From Sulfurisoma sp963709555 (GTDB lineage: Bacteria; Pseudomonadota; Gammaproteobacteria; Burkholderiales; Rhodocyclaceae): a DNA stretch of 64,000 nucleotides. A model generated the notes under the pieces. It was not told where the DNA came from, did not search any database, and saw nothing but the letters and a program-made list of their open reading frames with translations. The stretch is from contig CAVPWR010000008.1 of the NCBI GenBank assembly GCA_963709555.1, positions 62,001 through 126,000 on the forward strand, given 5' to 3'. Shown here piece by piece: positions 25,940 through 39,191 of this stretch (position 1 is its first letter; each line of letters opens with the position of its first letter). The translations under genes were made by a program, and so were the position numbers.

Positions 25940-26968
25940 ATGATCAAGGTAGGAATTGTCGGCGGTACCGGCTATACCGGCGTCGAGTTGTTGCGTTTGC
26001 TGGCCCAGCATCCCGAGGTCGAATTGACTGCCATCACGTCGCGCGGCGATGCCGGTACGGCGGTAGCGGACATGTTCCCCAGTCTGCGCGGCCGTGTCTC
26101 GCTCAAATTCAGCGACCCCAAGGAGGCACCGCTCGATCGCTGCGACGTCGTTTTTTTCGCGACGCCGAATGGCGTGGCCATGCAGCAGACACGGGCTCTG
26201 CTCGCTGCCGGCGTTCGCGTCATCGATCTCGCCGCCGACTTCCGTATCAAGGACATCGCTATCTGGGAAAAGTGGTACGGCATGACCCATGCGGCTCCAG
26301 ACCTCGTGGCCGAAGCCGTTTATGGCCTGCCCGAGGTGAACCGCGAGGCAATCCGCAAGGCGCGGCTGGTAGCCAATCCGGGCTGCTACCCCACGGCGAC
26401 CCAACTGGGTTTCCTGCCGCTGGTGGAAGCTGGCTGCATCGAGATGGACCATCTGGTCGCCGACGCCAAGTCGGGGGTATCGGGTGCCGGGCGCAAGGCA
26501 GAAACCAACATTCTGTTCTCGGAAGCTTCCGACAACTTCAAGGCCTATGGCGTACCTGGGCATCGTCATTTGCCGGAGATTCGCCAGGGATTGGCTATTG
26601 CCGCCGGCCGCGAAGTAGGGCTGACCTTCGTGCCACACCTGACGCCATTGATCCGCGGCATCCACGCTACACTCTATGCCCGGATCGCGCGCGAAGAGGA
26701 TTTTCAGGCCTTGTTCGAGCAGCGTTACGCGAAGGAGCCTTTTGTCGACGTGCTGCCGCCGAAATCGCATCCTGACACGCGCTCCGTGCGGGCGTCCAAT
26801 ACCTGCCGCATCGCCATTCACCGCCCGCAGGGCGGTGACATGCTTGTCATCCTCTCGGTGATTGACAATCTCGTCAAGGGCGCAGCGGGTCAGGCGGTGC
26901 AAAACATGAATCTCATGCATGGGCTCGACGAATGCACTGGTCTGATGCAGGTTCCCGTATTGCCTTGA
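25940..26968 (+). CDS. argC: N-acetyl-gamma-glutamyl-phosphate reductase
   Basis: 342 aa, class 1 ArgC. NADP-binding GIVGGTGYTGVELLRLL at the N-terminus; catalytic cysteine in VANPGCYPTATQL (about C150); active-site region VSGAGRKAE and HRHLPEI. Reduces N-acetylglutamyl-phosphate in arginine synthesis. AAAGGAG precedes the start. The stop overlaps the next gene's ATG by one base, the start of a four-gene string conserved in Betaproteobacteria (argC, DUF6776, bactofilin, erpA). Confidence 0.95.
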   Translation: MIKVGIVGGTGYTGVELLRLLAQHPEVELTAITSRGDAGTAVADMFPSLRGRVSLKFSDPKEAPLDRCDVVFFATPNGVAMQQTRALLAAGVRVIDLAADFRIKDIAIWEKWYGMTHAAPDLVAEAVYGLPEVNREAIRKARLVANPGCYPTATQLGFLPLVEAGCIEMDHLVADAKSGVSGAGRKAETNILFSEASDNFKAYGVPGHRHLPEIRQGLAIAAGREVGLTFVPHLTPLIRGIHATLYARIAREEDFQALFEQRYAKEPFVDVLPPKSHPDTRSVRASNTCRIAIHRPQGGDMLVILSVIDNLVKGAAGQAVQNMNLMHGLDECTGLMQVPVLP

Positions 26969-27702
26969 TGCTGCGGCGCCTGCGCGGGCGCTTCGGCATT
27001 GCCGCACCGCGCGTCGCGGTCCGCACGCACATACCTTGGCACTGGCGAGGCCTCGCGGTCGTCGTCATGTCCGCCGTGGCGCTCGCGCTGGCAGGTTGGG
27101 TTTACGATACCGGCAGGCGCTTCGCCGGCTTCGACAGCAGCGTCTCGGCCCAGGAAGTTGCGGCACTGCGTAGCCGGACACAGGAACTGGAGTCTGAGCT
27201 GGTGCGCTTGCGCGGAGTCGCCGACGCCAGCGAGAGCAAGCTGCAGATCGAACAATCAACGCTGCGCCAGCTCACGGGGCAGGTCGGGACGCTTGAGCAG
27301 GAGAATGCCCGGCTGAAGGAGGATCTGGCGGCGTTCGAGTATCTGGCGCAGGGCGAAGGCAAGGCGGGGGGGCTTGTCTTGAGTCGTTTGCGTGTCGAGC
27401 CGACTGCCACGCCCGGACAATATCGCTATCACTTGGTGGTGGCATTGAATGGTGGAAATAAGTCTAGTGAATTCAATGGGATATTCAAGGTCGTGGCGAG
27501 CCTGCAGCAGGGGGGCAAGGATGCTATGATGGAATTTCCGACGCAGAATGACCCCGCGTCGGCACAGTATCAGGTTACCGTCCGGCATTTCCGCAAGTTG
27601 CAAGGTGTTTTTGCCGTACCTCCCGGAGCCCGGCTCAAAAGCGTGGAAATACGACTGATCCAGGGAGGGATGGTCAAGGCTACCCAGCAGGTCGTTCTTT
27701 GA
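26968..27702 (+). CDS. DUF6776-type membrane protein with coiled coil
   Basis: 244 aa. One transmembrane helix at about residues 30-52 (LAVVVMSAVALALAGWVY), then a coiled coil at about 70-130 (ALRSRTQELESELVRLRG... LEQENARLKEDLAAFEYL) and a C-terminal beta-rich domain (YHLVVALNGGNKSSEFNG). This type of protein regularly sits between argC and bactofilin in this group. It could tether bactofilin filaments to the inner membrane; that is inference from context and topology. Confidence 0.8.
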   Translation: MLRRLRGRFGIAAPRVAVRTHIPWHWRGLAVVVMSAVALALAGWVYDTGRRFAGFDSSVSAQEVAALRSRTQELESELVRLRGVADASESKLQIEQSTLRQLTGQVGTLEQENARLKEDLAAFEYLAQGEGKAGGLVLSRLRVEPTATPGQYRYHLVVALNGGNKSSEFNGIFKVVASLQQGGKDAMMEFPTQNDPASAQYQVTVRHFRKLQGVFAVPPGARLKSVEIRLIQGGMVKATQQVVL

Positions 27703-27712
27703 AGGAGTCAAA

Positions 27713-28117
27713 ATGTTTTCAAGAAAATCACCCAAGCCGCAGAACCGGATCGACAGCCTTATCGGAGCGGGTACGTCCATCGAGGGCGACGTCAGCTTTT
27801 CCGGCGGTTTGCGTATCGACGGCCAGGTGAAGGGCAATGTGAGTGCGACGGGTGATCAGGCGAGCACGCTGGTGGTTAGCGAGCACGCCCGCATTGAGGG
27901 TGAGGTCAGCGTCAGCCATGTCGTGGTAAACGGCACGATCATCGGTCCGGTTCGATCGAGCGAGTTTCTCGAGCTTCAGCCCAAGGCCCGCGTGACCGGC
28001 GACGTCGAATACAGCTCCATCGAAATGCACCTGGGCGCCGTGGTGCAGGGACGCCTGATCCATCAGGGCACACCGGCAAAGGCGGTCGAACTCAAGCTGG
28101 CAACATCCAATAACTGA
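27713..28117 (+). CDS. Bactofilin
   Basis: 134 aa DUF583/bactofilin: NRIDSLIGAGTSIEGDVSFSGGLRIDGQVKGNV, then VVSEHARIEGEVSVSHVVVNG and VTGDVEYSSIEMHLGAVVQGRL form the right-handed beta-helix repeats. Bactofilins polymerise without nucleotide into cytoskeletal filaments and often recruit peptidoglycan enzymes; a LytM endopeptidase is encoded nearby at 28718-30049. GAAGGAG lies seven bases upstream of the ATG. Confidence 0.92.
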   Translation: MFSRKSPKPQNRIDSLIGAGTSIEGDVSFSGGLRIDGQVKGNVSATGDQASTLVVSEHARIEGEVSVSHVVVNGTIIGPVRSSEFLELQPKARVTGDVEYSSIEMHLGAVVQGRLIHQGTPAKAVELKLATSNN

Positions 28118-28210
28118 TTGAGAATTGATTTTCCCCGTACCGCCCTCATTTGACGGCTAATGGCAAAGACCAGATAATTGGCCAAACCCGACCCTACAGG
28201 AGAGAACACC

Positions 28211-28561
28211 ATGAATGCACCGACCGAAATGCCCTCCGTGCTGAACTTCACCGACAGCGCGGCCAACAAGGTCAAGGAACTGATCCAGGAAGAAGGCAAT
28301 CCCGAACTCAAGCTGCGAGTGTTCGTGACCGGCGGCGGATGCTCCGGCTTCCAGTATGGCTTCACCTTCGACGAAGTCGCCAATGAAGACGATACGTCGA
28401 TGGAGAAGAATGGTGTGACCCTGCTGATCGATCCGATGAGCTATCAGTATCTGGTCGGCGCGGAAATCGATTACACCGAAGGCCTCGAGGGTTCCCAGTT
28501 CGTGATCAAGAACCCCAACGCCACCAGCACTTGCGGTTGCGGCTCGTCCTTCTCCGCCTGA
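28211..28561 (+). CDS. erpA: Iron-sulfur cluster insertion protein ErpA (A-type)
   Basis: 116 aa. The three A-type scaffold cysteines are present: GGGCSGFQYGFTFDE and the C-terminal CGCGSSFSA. NFTDSAANKVKELIQEEGN and KNPNATSTCGCG match ErpA more closely than IscA. It delivers [4Fe-4S] clusters to apoproteins. AGGAGAGAACACC provides the ribosome-binding site. Confidence 0.93.
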   Translation: MNAPTEMPSVLNFTDSAANKVKELIQEEGNPELKLRVFVTGGGCSGFQYGFTFDEVANEDDTSMEKNGVTLLIDPMSYQYLVGAEIDYTEGLEGSQFVIKNPNATSTCGCGSSFSA

Positions 28562-28584
28562 GTTCTACTTCGGCAGAACTCGAT

Positions 28585-28608
28585 GGGGGCGCTGCGGCGC
28601 CCCTTTTC
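28585..28608 (+). terminator. Terminator after erpA
   Basis: GGGGGCGC-TGCG-GCGCCCC stem-loop (about 28585-28603) followed by TTTTCTTTTC, some 25 bases after the erpA stop. The rest of 28562-28717 shows no gene. Confidence 0.7.
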
Positions 28609-28717
28609 TTTTCGGGAGCGGCATCGCTTTCTGTTCCACCGACGAGCGGTTGCCGGGCAAGCCAAGTGAGGGCATTAGGCAGATGCCCGACATAAGCCCG
28701 CCATTTGCCAGCGAGAG

Positions 28718-30049
28718 TTAGTCGAGCAGCGCTAGGTTGCTGCCGCGGATCAGTTCGATCCGGGCCAGTTGCGCCTGCGTGGTCTGCTGGAATTTCGCAA
28801 GTTGCTCCGGGGCTAGCGGTGGTGCAGTGGGTAGGGCGACGCTCAACGGGTTCTGGTGAACGTCGTTGATGCGGAACTCGTAATGAAGGTGAGGGCCGCT
28901 CGCCAGACCGGTGGCACCGACGAAGCCGATCACGTCACCTTGGCCGACCCGGCTGCCCTTCTTCAGGCCGCTGGCAAAACCGGAGAGGTGACCGTAAAGC
29001 GTGGTGTAACGCCCCTGATGCCGCACGACGACGACTTTGCCATAACCACCCTGTGTACCGACGAACTCGACAATGCCGTCGCCGGTCGCCTTGACGCGGG
29101 TTCCGACTGGAGCGCCATAGTCGGTGCCCTTGTGGGCGCGCCACTTCTGCAGGACAGGATGGAAGCGGGAAGCTGTGAAGCCCGAGGTGACGCGGGAAAA
29201 TTCGAGCGGCGAGCGCAGGAAGGCCTTGCGAATGCTTTTCCCTTCGGCCGTGTAGTAGCCGCCCTGGCCGGGTGCGATTTCGAACCATATGGCGCTGTAT
29301 GTCTTGCCGTTATTGACGAATTCGGCGGCAAGAATTCGGCCGGAGCGGACCATCCTGCCATGATGGGTGATCGACTCATAGACCACGGAGAAGCGGTCGC
29401 CCTTGCGCAGGTCGCGATGAAAGTCGATGTCGCCGCCGAAAATGTCGGCCAGTCCGGTCGCCACGCTGTCCGGGATGCCCGCAGCATCGGTGGCGCCAAA
29501 CAGGGAGTATCGGATCTCCGCGGTTTTCATTACCGCTTGAGTGTCGAGTTGCAGGGCTTGTTCCGTGACATTGAATGTCCGATCCAAACCCTCGACAAAA
29601 AGCGCCCTGTCGGCGCCGCCGTTGAGCGGGAAGATAAGCGATTGCAGCTCGCCACTGGCACCGACGCGTGCCGTGACGTTCTTGCCCGGGCTGAGCTGGC
29701 GGAAGATCGGCGCTGCCTCCCGGCTGGACTGGAGAAACGCGACAGCCTGCTGATCAGATACACCTAGCCGATTCAACAGCGTCGCCACGGTATCGCCCCG
29801 CTGGACGCGCTCCTCCTTGGCGAAGCTCTCGCGAGTTTGTTCTACCGCTACAGTTTGTTGCGGCGCGAGTTGCTCGACCAAGGCTTGTTGCGAGCGCTCG
29901 ATTTCCAGAGTGCCTGGCGCAGTGCCGAAAGCGGCCACCATGCCGAATAGCGAAGCAGCGGCAACGCCGACAGTCGCCCAGAAATGGCGGGGCTTGGCGT
30001 CGCGGAGCCTGGGCAGTTGCGCTAGAATCCGGCTCTTTTCCTTGGTCAC
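28718..30049 (-). CDS. M23 (LytM) peptidoglycan DD-endopeptidase, MepM-like
   Basis: 443 aa from GTG 30049. A signal-anchor (about residues 24-45) precedes an OapA/LysM-like region (VQRGDTVATLLNRLGVSDQQ) and a C-terminal M23 domain with zinc ligands in RAHKGTDYGAP, and GPHLHYEFR. It cleaves peptide crosslinks for cell-wall growth. Family members with this layout (MepM/YebA) lie beside tyrS in many Betaproteobacteria, as here, divergently transcribed. Physical closeness to the bactofilin gene is suggestive only. Confidence 0.9.
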   Translation of the reverse strand: MTKEKSRILAQLPRLRDAKPRHFWATVGVAAASLFGMVAAFGTAPGTLEIERSQQALVEQLAPQQTVAVEQTRESFAKEERVQRGDTVATLLNRLGVSDQQAVAFLQSSREAAPIFRQLSPGKNVTARVGASGELQSLIFPLNGGADRALFVEGLDRTFNVTEQALQLDTQAVMKTAEIRYSLFGATDAAGIPDSVATGLADIFGGDIDFHRDLRKGDRFSVVYESITHHGRMVRSGRILAAEFVNNGKTYSAIWFEIAPGQGGYYTAEGKSIRKAFLRSPLEFSRVTSGFTASRFHPVLQKWRAHKGTDYGAPVGTRVKATGDGIVEFVGTQGGYGKVVVVRHQGRYTTLYGHLSGFASGLKKGSRVGQGDVIGFVGATGLASGPHLHYEFRINDVHQNPLSVALPTAPPLAPEQLAKFQQTTQAQLARIELIRGSNLALLD

Positions 30050-30128
30050 TCGATGGTCGGGTTGGCTGAAAAATGTCGGGCGAGTCTAGCAGAATTCCCC
30101 CAGCCGTCAAAACCCCGAGATAGCCGTT

Positions 30129-31316
30129 ATGACTGACATCCAATTGCAACTGGCGCTGATCAAACGCGGCGCCGACGAACTCCTGATCGAGGCGGAACTG
30201 GTCGAAAAGCTCAAAGGCGGTCGTCCCCTGCGCGTCAAGGCCGGCTTCGATCCGACAGCGCCCGACCTGCATCTCGGCCACACCGTTCTGATCAACAAAC
30301 TGCGCCACTTCCAGGAACTCGGCCATCACGTAATGTTTCTGATTGGCGATTTCACCGGAATGATCGGTGATCCGACCGGAAAAAATGCGACGCGGCCGCC
30401 CCTGTCGCGCGAACAGATTCTTGCCAACGCCGAGACGTACCGCGAGCAGGTATTCAAGATTCTCGATCCGGAGAAGACGGAAGTCTGTTTTAACTCCACC
30501 TGGTTCGAGCCGATCGGTGCGGCCGGCATGATCAAGCTGGCGGCCCTGCATACCGTGGCGCGAATGTTGGAGCGTGACGACTTTTCCAAACGCTACGCCA
30601 ACGGCCAGCCCATCGCCATCCACGAATTTCTTTATCCCTTATGCCAAGGCTACGACTCCGTGGCCATGAAGGCGGACGTCGAACTCGGTGGCACCGACCA
30701 GAAGTTCAATCTGCTTGTCGGCCGCGAACTGCAGAAGCATTACGGCCAGTTGCCGCAGTGCGTTCTGATGATGCCTCTGCTGGAGGGCCTTGATGGCGTG
30801 AACAAGATGTCGAAATCCCTCGGCAATTACATTGGGATTGCCGAGCCGCCAAGGGAAATCTTTGGCAAGTTGATGTCGATTTCGGACGAACTGATGTGGC
30901 GCTACTACGAACTTCTGTCATTCCGCGGAAACGAGGAGATTGTGCGGCTCAAGCGTGAGGTAACGGAGGGGCGCAACCCGCGCGACATCAAGGTCCTGCT
31001 GGCGCAAGAGATCGTTGCTCGTTTCCATTCGCAGGTGGAGGCCGAGGCAGCCCTCGCGGATTTCGAGGCCCGCTTCCAGAAGGGGGCGATGCCCGACGAC
31101 ATGCCTGAGCTCACGCTGCCGGCATCGTCGATTGCTCAGGTGCTGAAGCAGGCGGGGCTCGTGGCCAGCACTTCGGAGGCGCTGCGCATGATTGACGGTG
31201 GTGGAGTGCGCGCCAATGGCGAGCGGATCACCGACAAGTCGCTGGCCTTGGCGGCCGGCGAAACCGTGATTCTGCAGGTGGGCAAGCGCAAGTTCGCACG
31301 CGTCACCTTGAGCTGA
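30129..31316 (+). CDS. tyrS: Tyrosyl-tRNA synthetase
   Basis: 395 aa. Class I signatures HLGH (DLHLGHTVLINKL) and KMSKS (GVNKMSKSLGNYIG), tyrosine-pocket CQGYDSVAMKADVELGGTDQKFN, and a C-terminal S4 RNA-binding domain (MIDGGGVRANGERITDKSLAL). The sequence is of the TyrZ/TyrS2 type (DPTAPDLHLGH; MIGDPTGKN). Followed directly by the rRNA operon promoter. Confidence 0.96.
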   Translation: MTDIQLQLALIKRGADELLIEAELVEKLKGGRPLRVKAGFDPTAPDLHLGHTVLINKLRHFQELGHHVMFLIGDFTGMIGDPTGKNATRPPLSREQILANAETYREQVFKILDPEKTEVCFNSTWFEPIGAAGMIKLAALHTVARMLERDDFSKRYANGQPIAIHEFLYPLCQGYDSVAMKADVELGGTDQKFNLLVGRELQKHYGQLPQCVLMMPLLEGLDGVNKMSKSLGNYIGIAEPPREIFGKLMSISDELMWRYYELLSFRGNEEIVRLKREVTEGRNPRDIKVLLAQEIVARFHSQVEAEAALADFEARFQKGAMPDDMPELTLPASSIAQVLKQAGLVASTSEALRMIDGGGVRANGERITDKSLALAAGETVILQVGKRKFARVTLS

Positions 31317-31371
31317 AAAGCCTGTAGCTGCGGGCTTTCACGGGGCCCGTGAAATTATTTGCAGGAAAGGG

Positions 31372-31399
31372 TTGACCGCCGCAAATCGCTCCGTATAAT
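31372..31399 (+). promoter_or_regulatory. rRNA operon promoter (P1-like)
   Basis: TTGACC (31372-31377), 16-base spacer, TATAAT (31394-31399), preceded by an AT-rich stretch (GAAATTATTT) resembling an UP element and followed by a GC-rich discriminator (GCGCCCC), the arrangement expected for stringently controlled rRNA promoters. Confidence 0.85.
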
Positions 31400-31437
31400 G
31401 CGCCCCTCTTCGCTGCAGTCTGTAACAAAGCAGCAAC

Positions 31438-31449
31438 GTTCTTTAAAAA
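31438..31449 (+). promoter_or_regulatory. boxA antitermination site in the rRNA leader
   Basis: GTTCTTTAAAAA, close to the rRNA boxA consensus bound by NusB/S10. A second boxA-like GATCTTTAAAAA lies at 33574-33585 before the 23S gene. The leader between the promoter and 16S otherwise holds no gene. Confidence 0.6.
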
Positions 31450-31671
31450 CCAAACAGCCGATAGGTGTAGGTGCTTGTGGGGCTGGAGGTAGTGGTGGGG
31501 GTTGATCCTGAGATCGAAGGGACGGCCTGGGGCTGAGAGGTTCCGACCTGGAAGGGTTACGCTGCTGCTGAAGCTAAGAGTATAGAAGCAAGCACTTACA
31601 CGAACAGTAAGAACAAAGGTCAGATGGAAATTTGGCCTCTGAGATTCGTTTGAGTGAGTTTTGAAAGATTG

Positions 31672-33209
<1,538 letters not shown>

Positions 33210-33264
33210 GAGCAGAAAGCTCTGTGAGCACCTACAACCTATCGGTTGTTTAACCCTGAACAGC

Positions 33265-33341
33265 GGGTCTGTAGCTCAGCTGGTTAGAGCACCGTCTTGA
33301 TAAGGCGGGGGTCGATGGTTCGAACCCATCCAGACCCACCA
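33265..33341 (+). tRNA. tRNA-Ile (GAT)
   Basis: 77 nt including encoded CCA. Acceptor GGGTCTG/CAGACCC pairs fully, anticodon loop CTTGATAAG gives GAT, T-arm GGTTCGAACCC. Located in the 16S-23S spacer. Confidence 0.98.
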
Positions 33342-33435
33342 CCCATCAAAAATGGGCACGACAGGCGAGGCGCGAGATGTCGCCGCATAGCAGTGCTATG
33401 CAAGGCGTCGAGCAACGAAGCGTGGCGTGGCTAGA
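33342..33435. repeat. Palindromic spacer sequence between tRNA-Ile and tRNA-Ala
   Basis: The 94-bp gap holds a perfect palindrome GCATAGCAGTGCTATGC (33385-33401), flanked by GGCGAGGCGCGAGATGTCGCC and AAGGCGTCGAGCAACGAAGCG. It is unusually structured for an rRNA spacer and resembles a dispersed palindromic repeat unit; no second copy was noticed in this window. Confidence 0.5.
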
Positions 33436-33511
33436 GGGGGATTAGCTCAGCTGGGAGAGCACCTGCTTTGCAAGCAGGGGGTCGACGGTTCGATCCCGTC
33501 ATCCTCCACCA
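33436..33511 (+). tRNA. tRNA-Ala (TGC)
   Basis: 76 nt including CCA. Acceptor GGGGGAT/ATCCTCC pairs with the alanine-identity G3:U70 wobble, anticodon loop TTTGCAA gives TGC. In the rRNA spacer after tRNA-Ile. Confidence 0.97.
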
Positions 33512-33748
33512 TTCTCATGAGAGGCGATATCAAAGTCGGAAGATTTTGATATCGGTTTTTACCGAAGGCTGTTCAGATCTTTAAAAATTTGGAAGAAGTA
33601 AAGGTGTTCGATCTGAGGAATTGGATCGGACATGGGTGATGATTGCAAATTCTCGATTCCATTCCTTTGAACCGGCGATGGAATTGAAACAAGCGCGAGT
33701 TGCGCCTGTAGCGGCGAGGCCTGGAGGAATTCAGGGCTCAAGGTTATA

Positions 33749-36632
<2,884 letters not shown>

Positions 36633-36779
36633 ATAACCTTGAGTTGTTCGACTTCAGTCGAATCACACAGTACTCAGGTGCAACACCGCGCACCAACAAT
36701 CACCACCCAATCCCAATACTTCTTCCAAAATTCGTGTCCTGGCCCAAAGCCTTCCGCTTGCCCCAGGACACCCCCTTTC

Positions 36780-36896
36780 AGTCTGGTGCCCATAGCGAGG
36801 CGGAACCACCCCTTCCCTTCCCGAACAGGACCGTGAAACACCTCCGCGCCAATGATAGTCGGTTAACCTCCGGCGAAAGTAGGTCAGCACCAGACT
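36780..36896 (+). rRNA. rrf: 5S ribosomal RNA
   Basis: GTCTGGTGCCCATAGCGAGG at the 5' end pairs with the 3' CAGCACCAGAC; internal CCCGAACAGGACCGTGAAAC and GCGCCAATGATAGT are diagnostic of betaproteobacterial 5S. Boundaries are good to a few bases. The stretch 36633-36779 before it is spacer without a gene. Confidence 0.95.
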
Positions 36897-36909
36897 ACCC
36901 TACACAAGA

Positions 36910-36952
36910 CAACGCCCCGGCTGCTATGCAGTCGGGGCGTTGTTGCTTTTGC
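36910..36952 (+). terminator. rRNA operon terminator
   Basis: CAACGCCCCG (36910-36919) pairs with CGGGGCGTTG (36933-36942), then TTGCTTTTG. It lies 14 bases after 5S. Confidence 0.8.
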
Positions 36953-37003
36953 TACCGGGGAATGTGGTTTGGGCATCCCGCTGTGCGGTTCCCCACTACT
37001 ATG

Positions 37004-38119
37004 CTAAAGCAGTACGAGGTTGTCCCGATGGATCAGTTCGGTACCGTCGATGTAGCCGAGCAGAGACTCGATGTCCTGGGTAGGGTGGCCAGCGATCCGC
37101 CGTGCCTCCGAACTGGAATAATTTATCAAGCCCCGTGCGACTTCGCGTCCTTCAGTGGTGCAACACAGCACTGCAGAGCCCCGCTGGAAATCGCCATTAA
37201 CCGCCGTTACACCGACAGCCAGCAGACTGCGCCCGTCCAACAGCGCCAGTACAGCTCCCTCATCGAGTGTCAGTCGCCCGGCAAGTTGCAAATGGTCGGC
37301 AAGCCATTGCTTGCGCGCTGTGAGAGGCGAGTCAACGGCATACAGAAGGGTACCGATATTGGCACCGTTTGCGGCAGCTACAAGGGAGTCAGTTACACGA
37401 CCGTTCGCAATCACAGTGTGAGCGCCGCTTCGCGCCGCACGCTGGGCCGCTCGAACTTTTGTGATCATGCCCCCTTTGCTGATTCCGCTGCCGGCACCGC
37501 CGGCCATGGCTTCGAAACCTCGATCATCAGCGCGCCCTTCAGAGATTAGGGTAGCCTTTGGATCCAGTCGCGGGTCTGCGCTGTAAAGACCATTCTGGTC
37601 AGTCAGGATGACCAGAGCATCGGCTTCGACCAGGTTTGCAACCAAGGCACCGAGGGTGTCGTTATCGCCAAACTTGATCTCGTCGGTTACGACCGTGTCG
37701 TTTTCGTTGATGATCGGGACTACCCCCAACGCTAGAAGCGCTTGCAACGTGGAGCGGGCATTGAGGTAACGTGTGCGATCAGCCAAATCTTCGTGTGTCA
37801 GAAGGATCTGCGCAGCCTTGAGACCGTTTTCTGAAAATGTGTTTTCATAGGCTTGGGCAAGTCCCATCTGGCCAACGGCCGCAGCCGCTTGGAGGTCATG
37901 CATGGCATGCGGGCGAGTTTTCCAGCCGAGCCTTTGCATGCCCGCCGCGATGGCGCCGGAGGACACCAACAAAACCTCCCGACCTGTTAGATGAAGAGCC
38001 GCGATCTGGCGTGCGCAATCACTGATGAAGTCGTAGGCGAGCCCTTCGCCGTTGCGTGTTACGAGGGCGCTACCGACCTTGACGACAAGGCGCTTAGCCT
38101 GGGCTATCCGGGATCTCAT
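37004..38119 (-). CDS. proB: Glutamate 5-kinase
   Basis: 371 aa. KRLVVKVGSALVTRNGEGL, LVSSGAIAAGMQRLGW, PIINENDTVVTDEIKFGDND and ILTDQNGLYSADPR are the amino-acid-kinase motifs of ProB; the C-terminal ~80 residues form the PUA domain (DEGAVLALLDGRSLLAVGV). First step of proline synthesis, feedback-inhibited by proline in homologues. Starts 26 bases inside the end of obgE, the usual betaproteobacterial order. Confidence 0.96.
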   Translation of the reverse strand: MRSRIAQAKRLVVKVGSALVTRNGEGLAYDFISDCARQIAALHLTGREVLLVSSGAIAAGMQRLGWKTRPHAMHDLQAAAAVGQMGLAQAYENTFSENGLKAAQILLTHEDLADRTRYLNARSTLQALLALGVVPIINENDTVVTDEIKFGDNDTLGALVANLVEADALVILTDQNGLYSADPRLDPKATLISEGRADDRGFEAMAGGAGSGISKGGMITKVRAAQRAARSGAHTVIANGRVTDSLVAAANGANIGTLLYAVDSPLTARKQWLADHLQLAGRLTLDEGAVLALLDGRSLLAVGVTAVNGDFQRGSAVLCCTTEGREVARGLINYSSSEARRIAGHPTQDIESLLGYIDGTELIHRDNLVLL

Positions 38120-39131
38120 GGCGGCGTTGTTGTTCCAGGTGTTCCATTACGGCGAAGGTGACATCGCGGCAACCTTCGCCATTAACTGCGGCGATGACAA
38201 AATAGCGTTGCGGCTTGTAACTCTTAATCAGTGCCTTGATCCTTGGCTCACGTTCCTCCTCCGGAACCAAGTCGATCTTGTTGATCACCAGCCAGCGCGG
38301 CTTTTCAAATAGTTGCTGGTCATACTGGCGCAATTCCTTGAGTATCGCCTTGGCATCCTTGGCCGGATCTGATGCAGGGTCGAAGGGAGCAATATCCACG
38401 AGATGCAGAAGCAGGCCGGTGCGTTGCAGATGCTTCAGGAATCGATGCCCCAGTCCGGCACCATCGGCGGCGCCTTCGATCAGGCCGGGAATATCGGCAA
38501 TGACGAAGCTCCGCTCGTGATCAACACGGACGACCCCTAGATTGGGGTGCAGGGTTGTGAAGGGGTAATCAGCAACCTTCGGTTTGGCCGAAGATACGGC
38601 GCGAATGAAGGTGGATTTTCCGGCATTCGGAAGGCCAAGCAATCCGACATCGGCGAGAACCTTGAGTTCGAGCTTGAGCTCCCGCTGATCACCTGGATTC
38701 CCCGGTGTACACTGGCGCGGAGCGCGGTTCGTGCTCGACTTGAAGTGGAGATTGCCCAGTCCGCCTTGACCGCCTTTGGCAATCAGCGCCCGCTTGCCAT
38801 CATGATCGAGGTCGGCGATCAGCTCACCCGTCGAATAGTCGCTGATGACAGTTCCAACGGGCACCCGCAGTTCCATGTCCGTGCCGCCTTTGCCGTAGCA
38901 GTCCGCGCCGCGCCCGTTTTCGCCACGCTCGGCACGGAAGACACGGGTGTAGCGGAAGTCAATCAGCGTGTTCAGATTGCGGTCAGCGATGGCCCAGATA
39001 CTGCCGCCGCGGCCGCCGTCTCCACCGTCCGGGCCACCGAAAGGGATGAACTTTTCACGACGAAACGAGGCGGCGCCATTCCCGCCGTCGCCCGCGATAA
39101 CCTCAATCTTTGCTTCGTCGAAGAATTTCAT
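38094..39131 (-). CDS. obgE: GTPase Obg/CgtA
   Basis: 345 aa. The glycine-rich Obg fold (GDGGNGAASFRREKFIPFGG, GGDGGRGGSIW, GGQGGLGNLHFKSS) precedes the G domain: G1 GLPNAGKSTF, G2 region YPFTTLHPNLG, G3 DIPGLIEGA, G4 NKID. Acts in 50S assembly and stringent-response signalling. Follows rpmA in the canonical rplU-rpmA-obgE cluster, with an intrinsic terminator between rpmA and obgE. Confidence 0.96.
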   Translation of the reverse strand: MKFFDEAKIEVIAGDGGNGAASFRREKFIPFGGPDGGDGGRGGSIWAIADRNLNTLIDFRYTRVFRAERGENGRGADCYGKGGTDMELRVPVGTVISDYSTGELIADLDHDGKRALIAKGGQGGLGNLHFKSSTNRAPRQCTPGNPGDQRELKLELKVLADVGLLGLPNAGKSTFIRAVSSAKPKVADYPFTTLHPNLGVVRVDHERSFVIADIPGLIEGAADGAGLGHRFLKHLQRTGLLLHLVDIAPFDPASDPAKDAKAILKELRQYDQQLFEKPRWLVINKIDLVPEEEREPRIKALIKSYKPQRYFVIAAVNGEGCRDVTFAVMEHLEQQRRHEIPDSPG

Positions 39132-39146
39132 GGCTGCAAAAAAGCA

Positions 39147-39175
39147 AAAGCCCTATCTGAGCGATAGGGCTTTTA
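39147..39175 (-). terminator. Intercistronic terminator between rpmA and obgE
   Basis: AAAAGCCCTATC/GATAGGGCTTTT, 12-bp perfect stem with a 5-base loop, T-rich on both strands; on the minus strand it is followed by GCTTTTTT. It sits within 60 bp between the rpmA stop and the obgE start, so it would partly uncouple obgE from ribosomal-protein transcription. Confidence 0.75.
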
Positions 39176-39191
39176 GCAGGTGGTCGAACGT

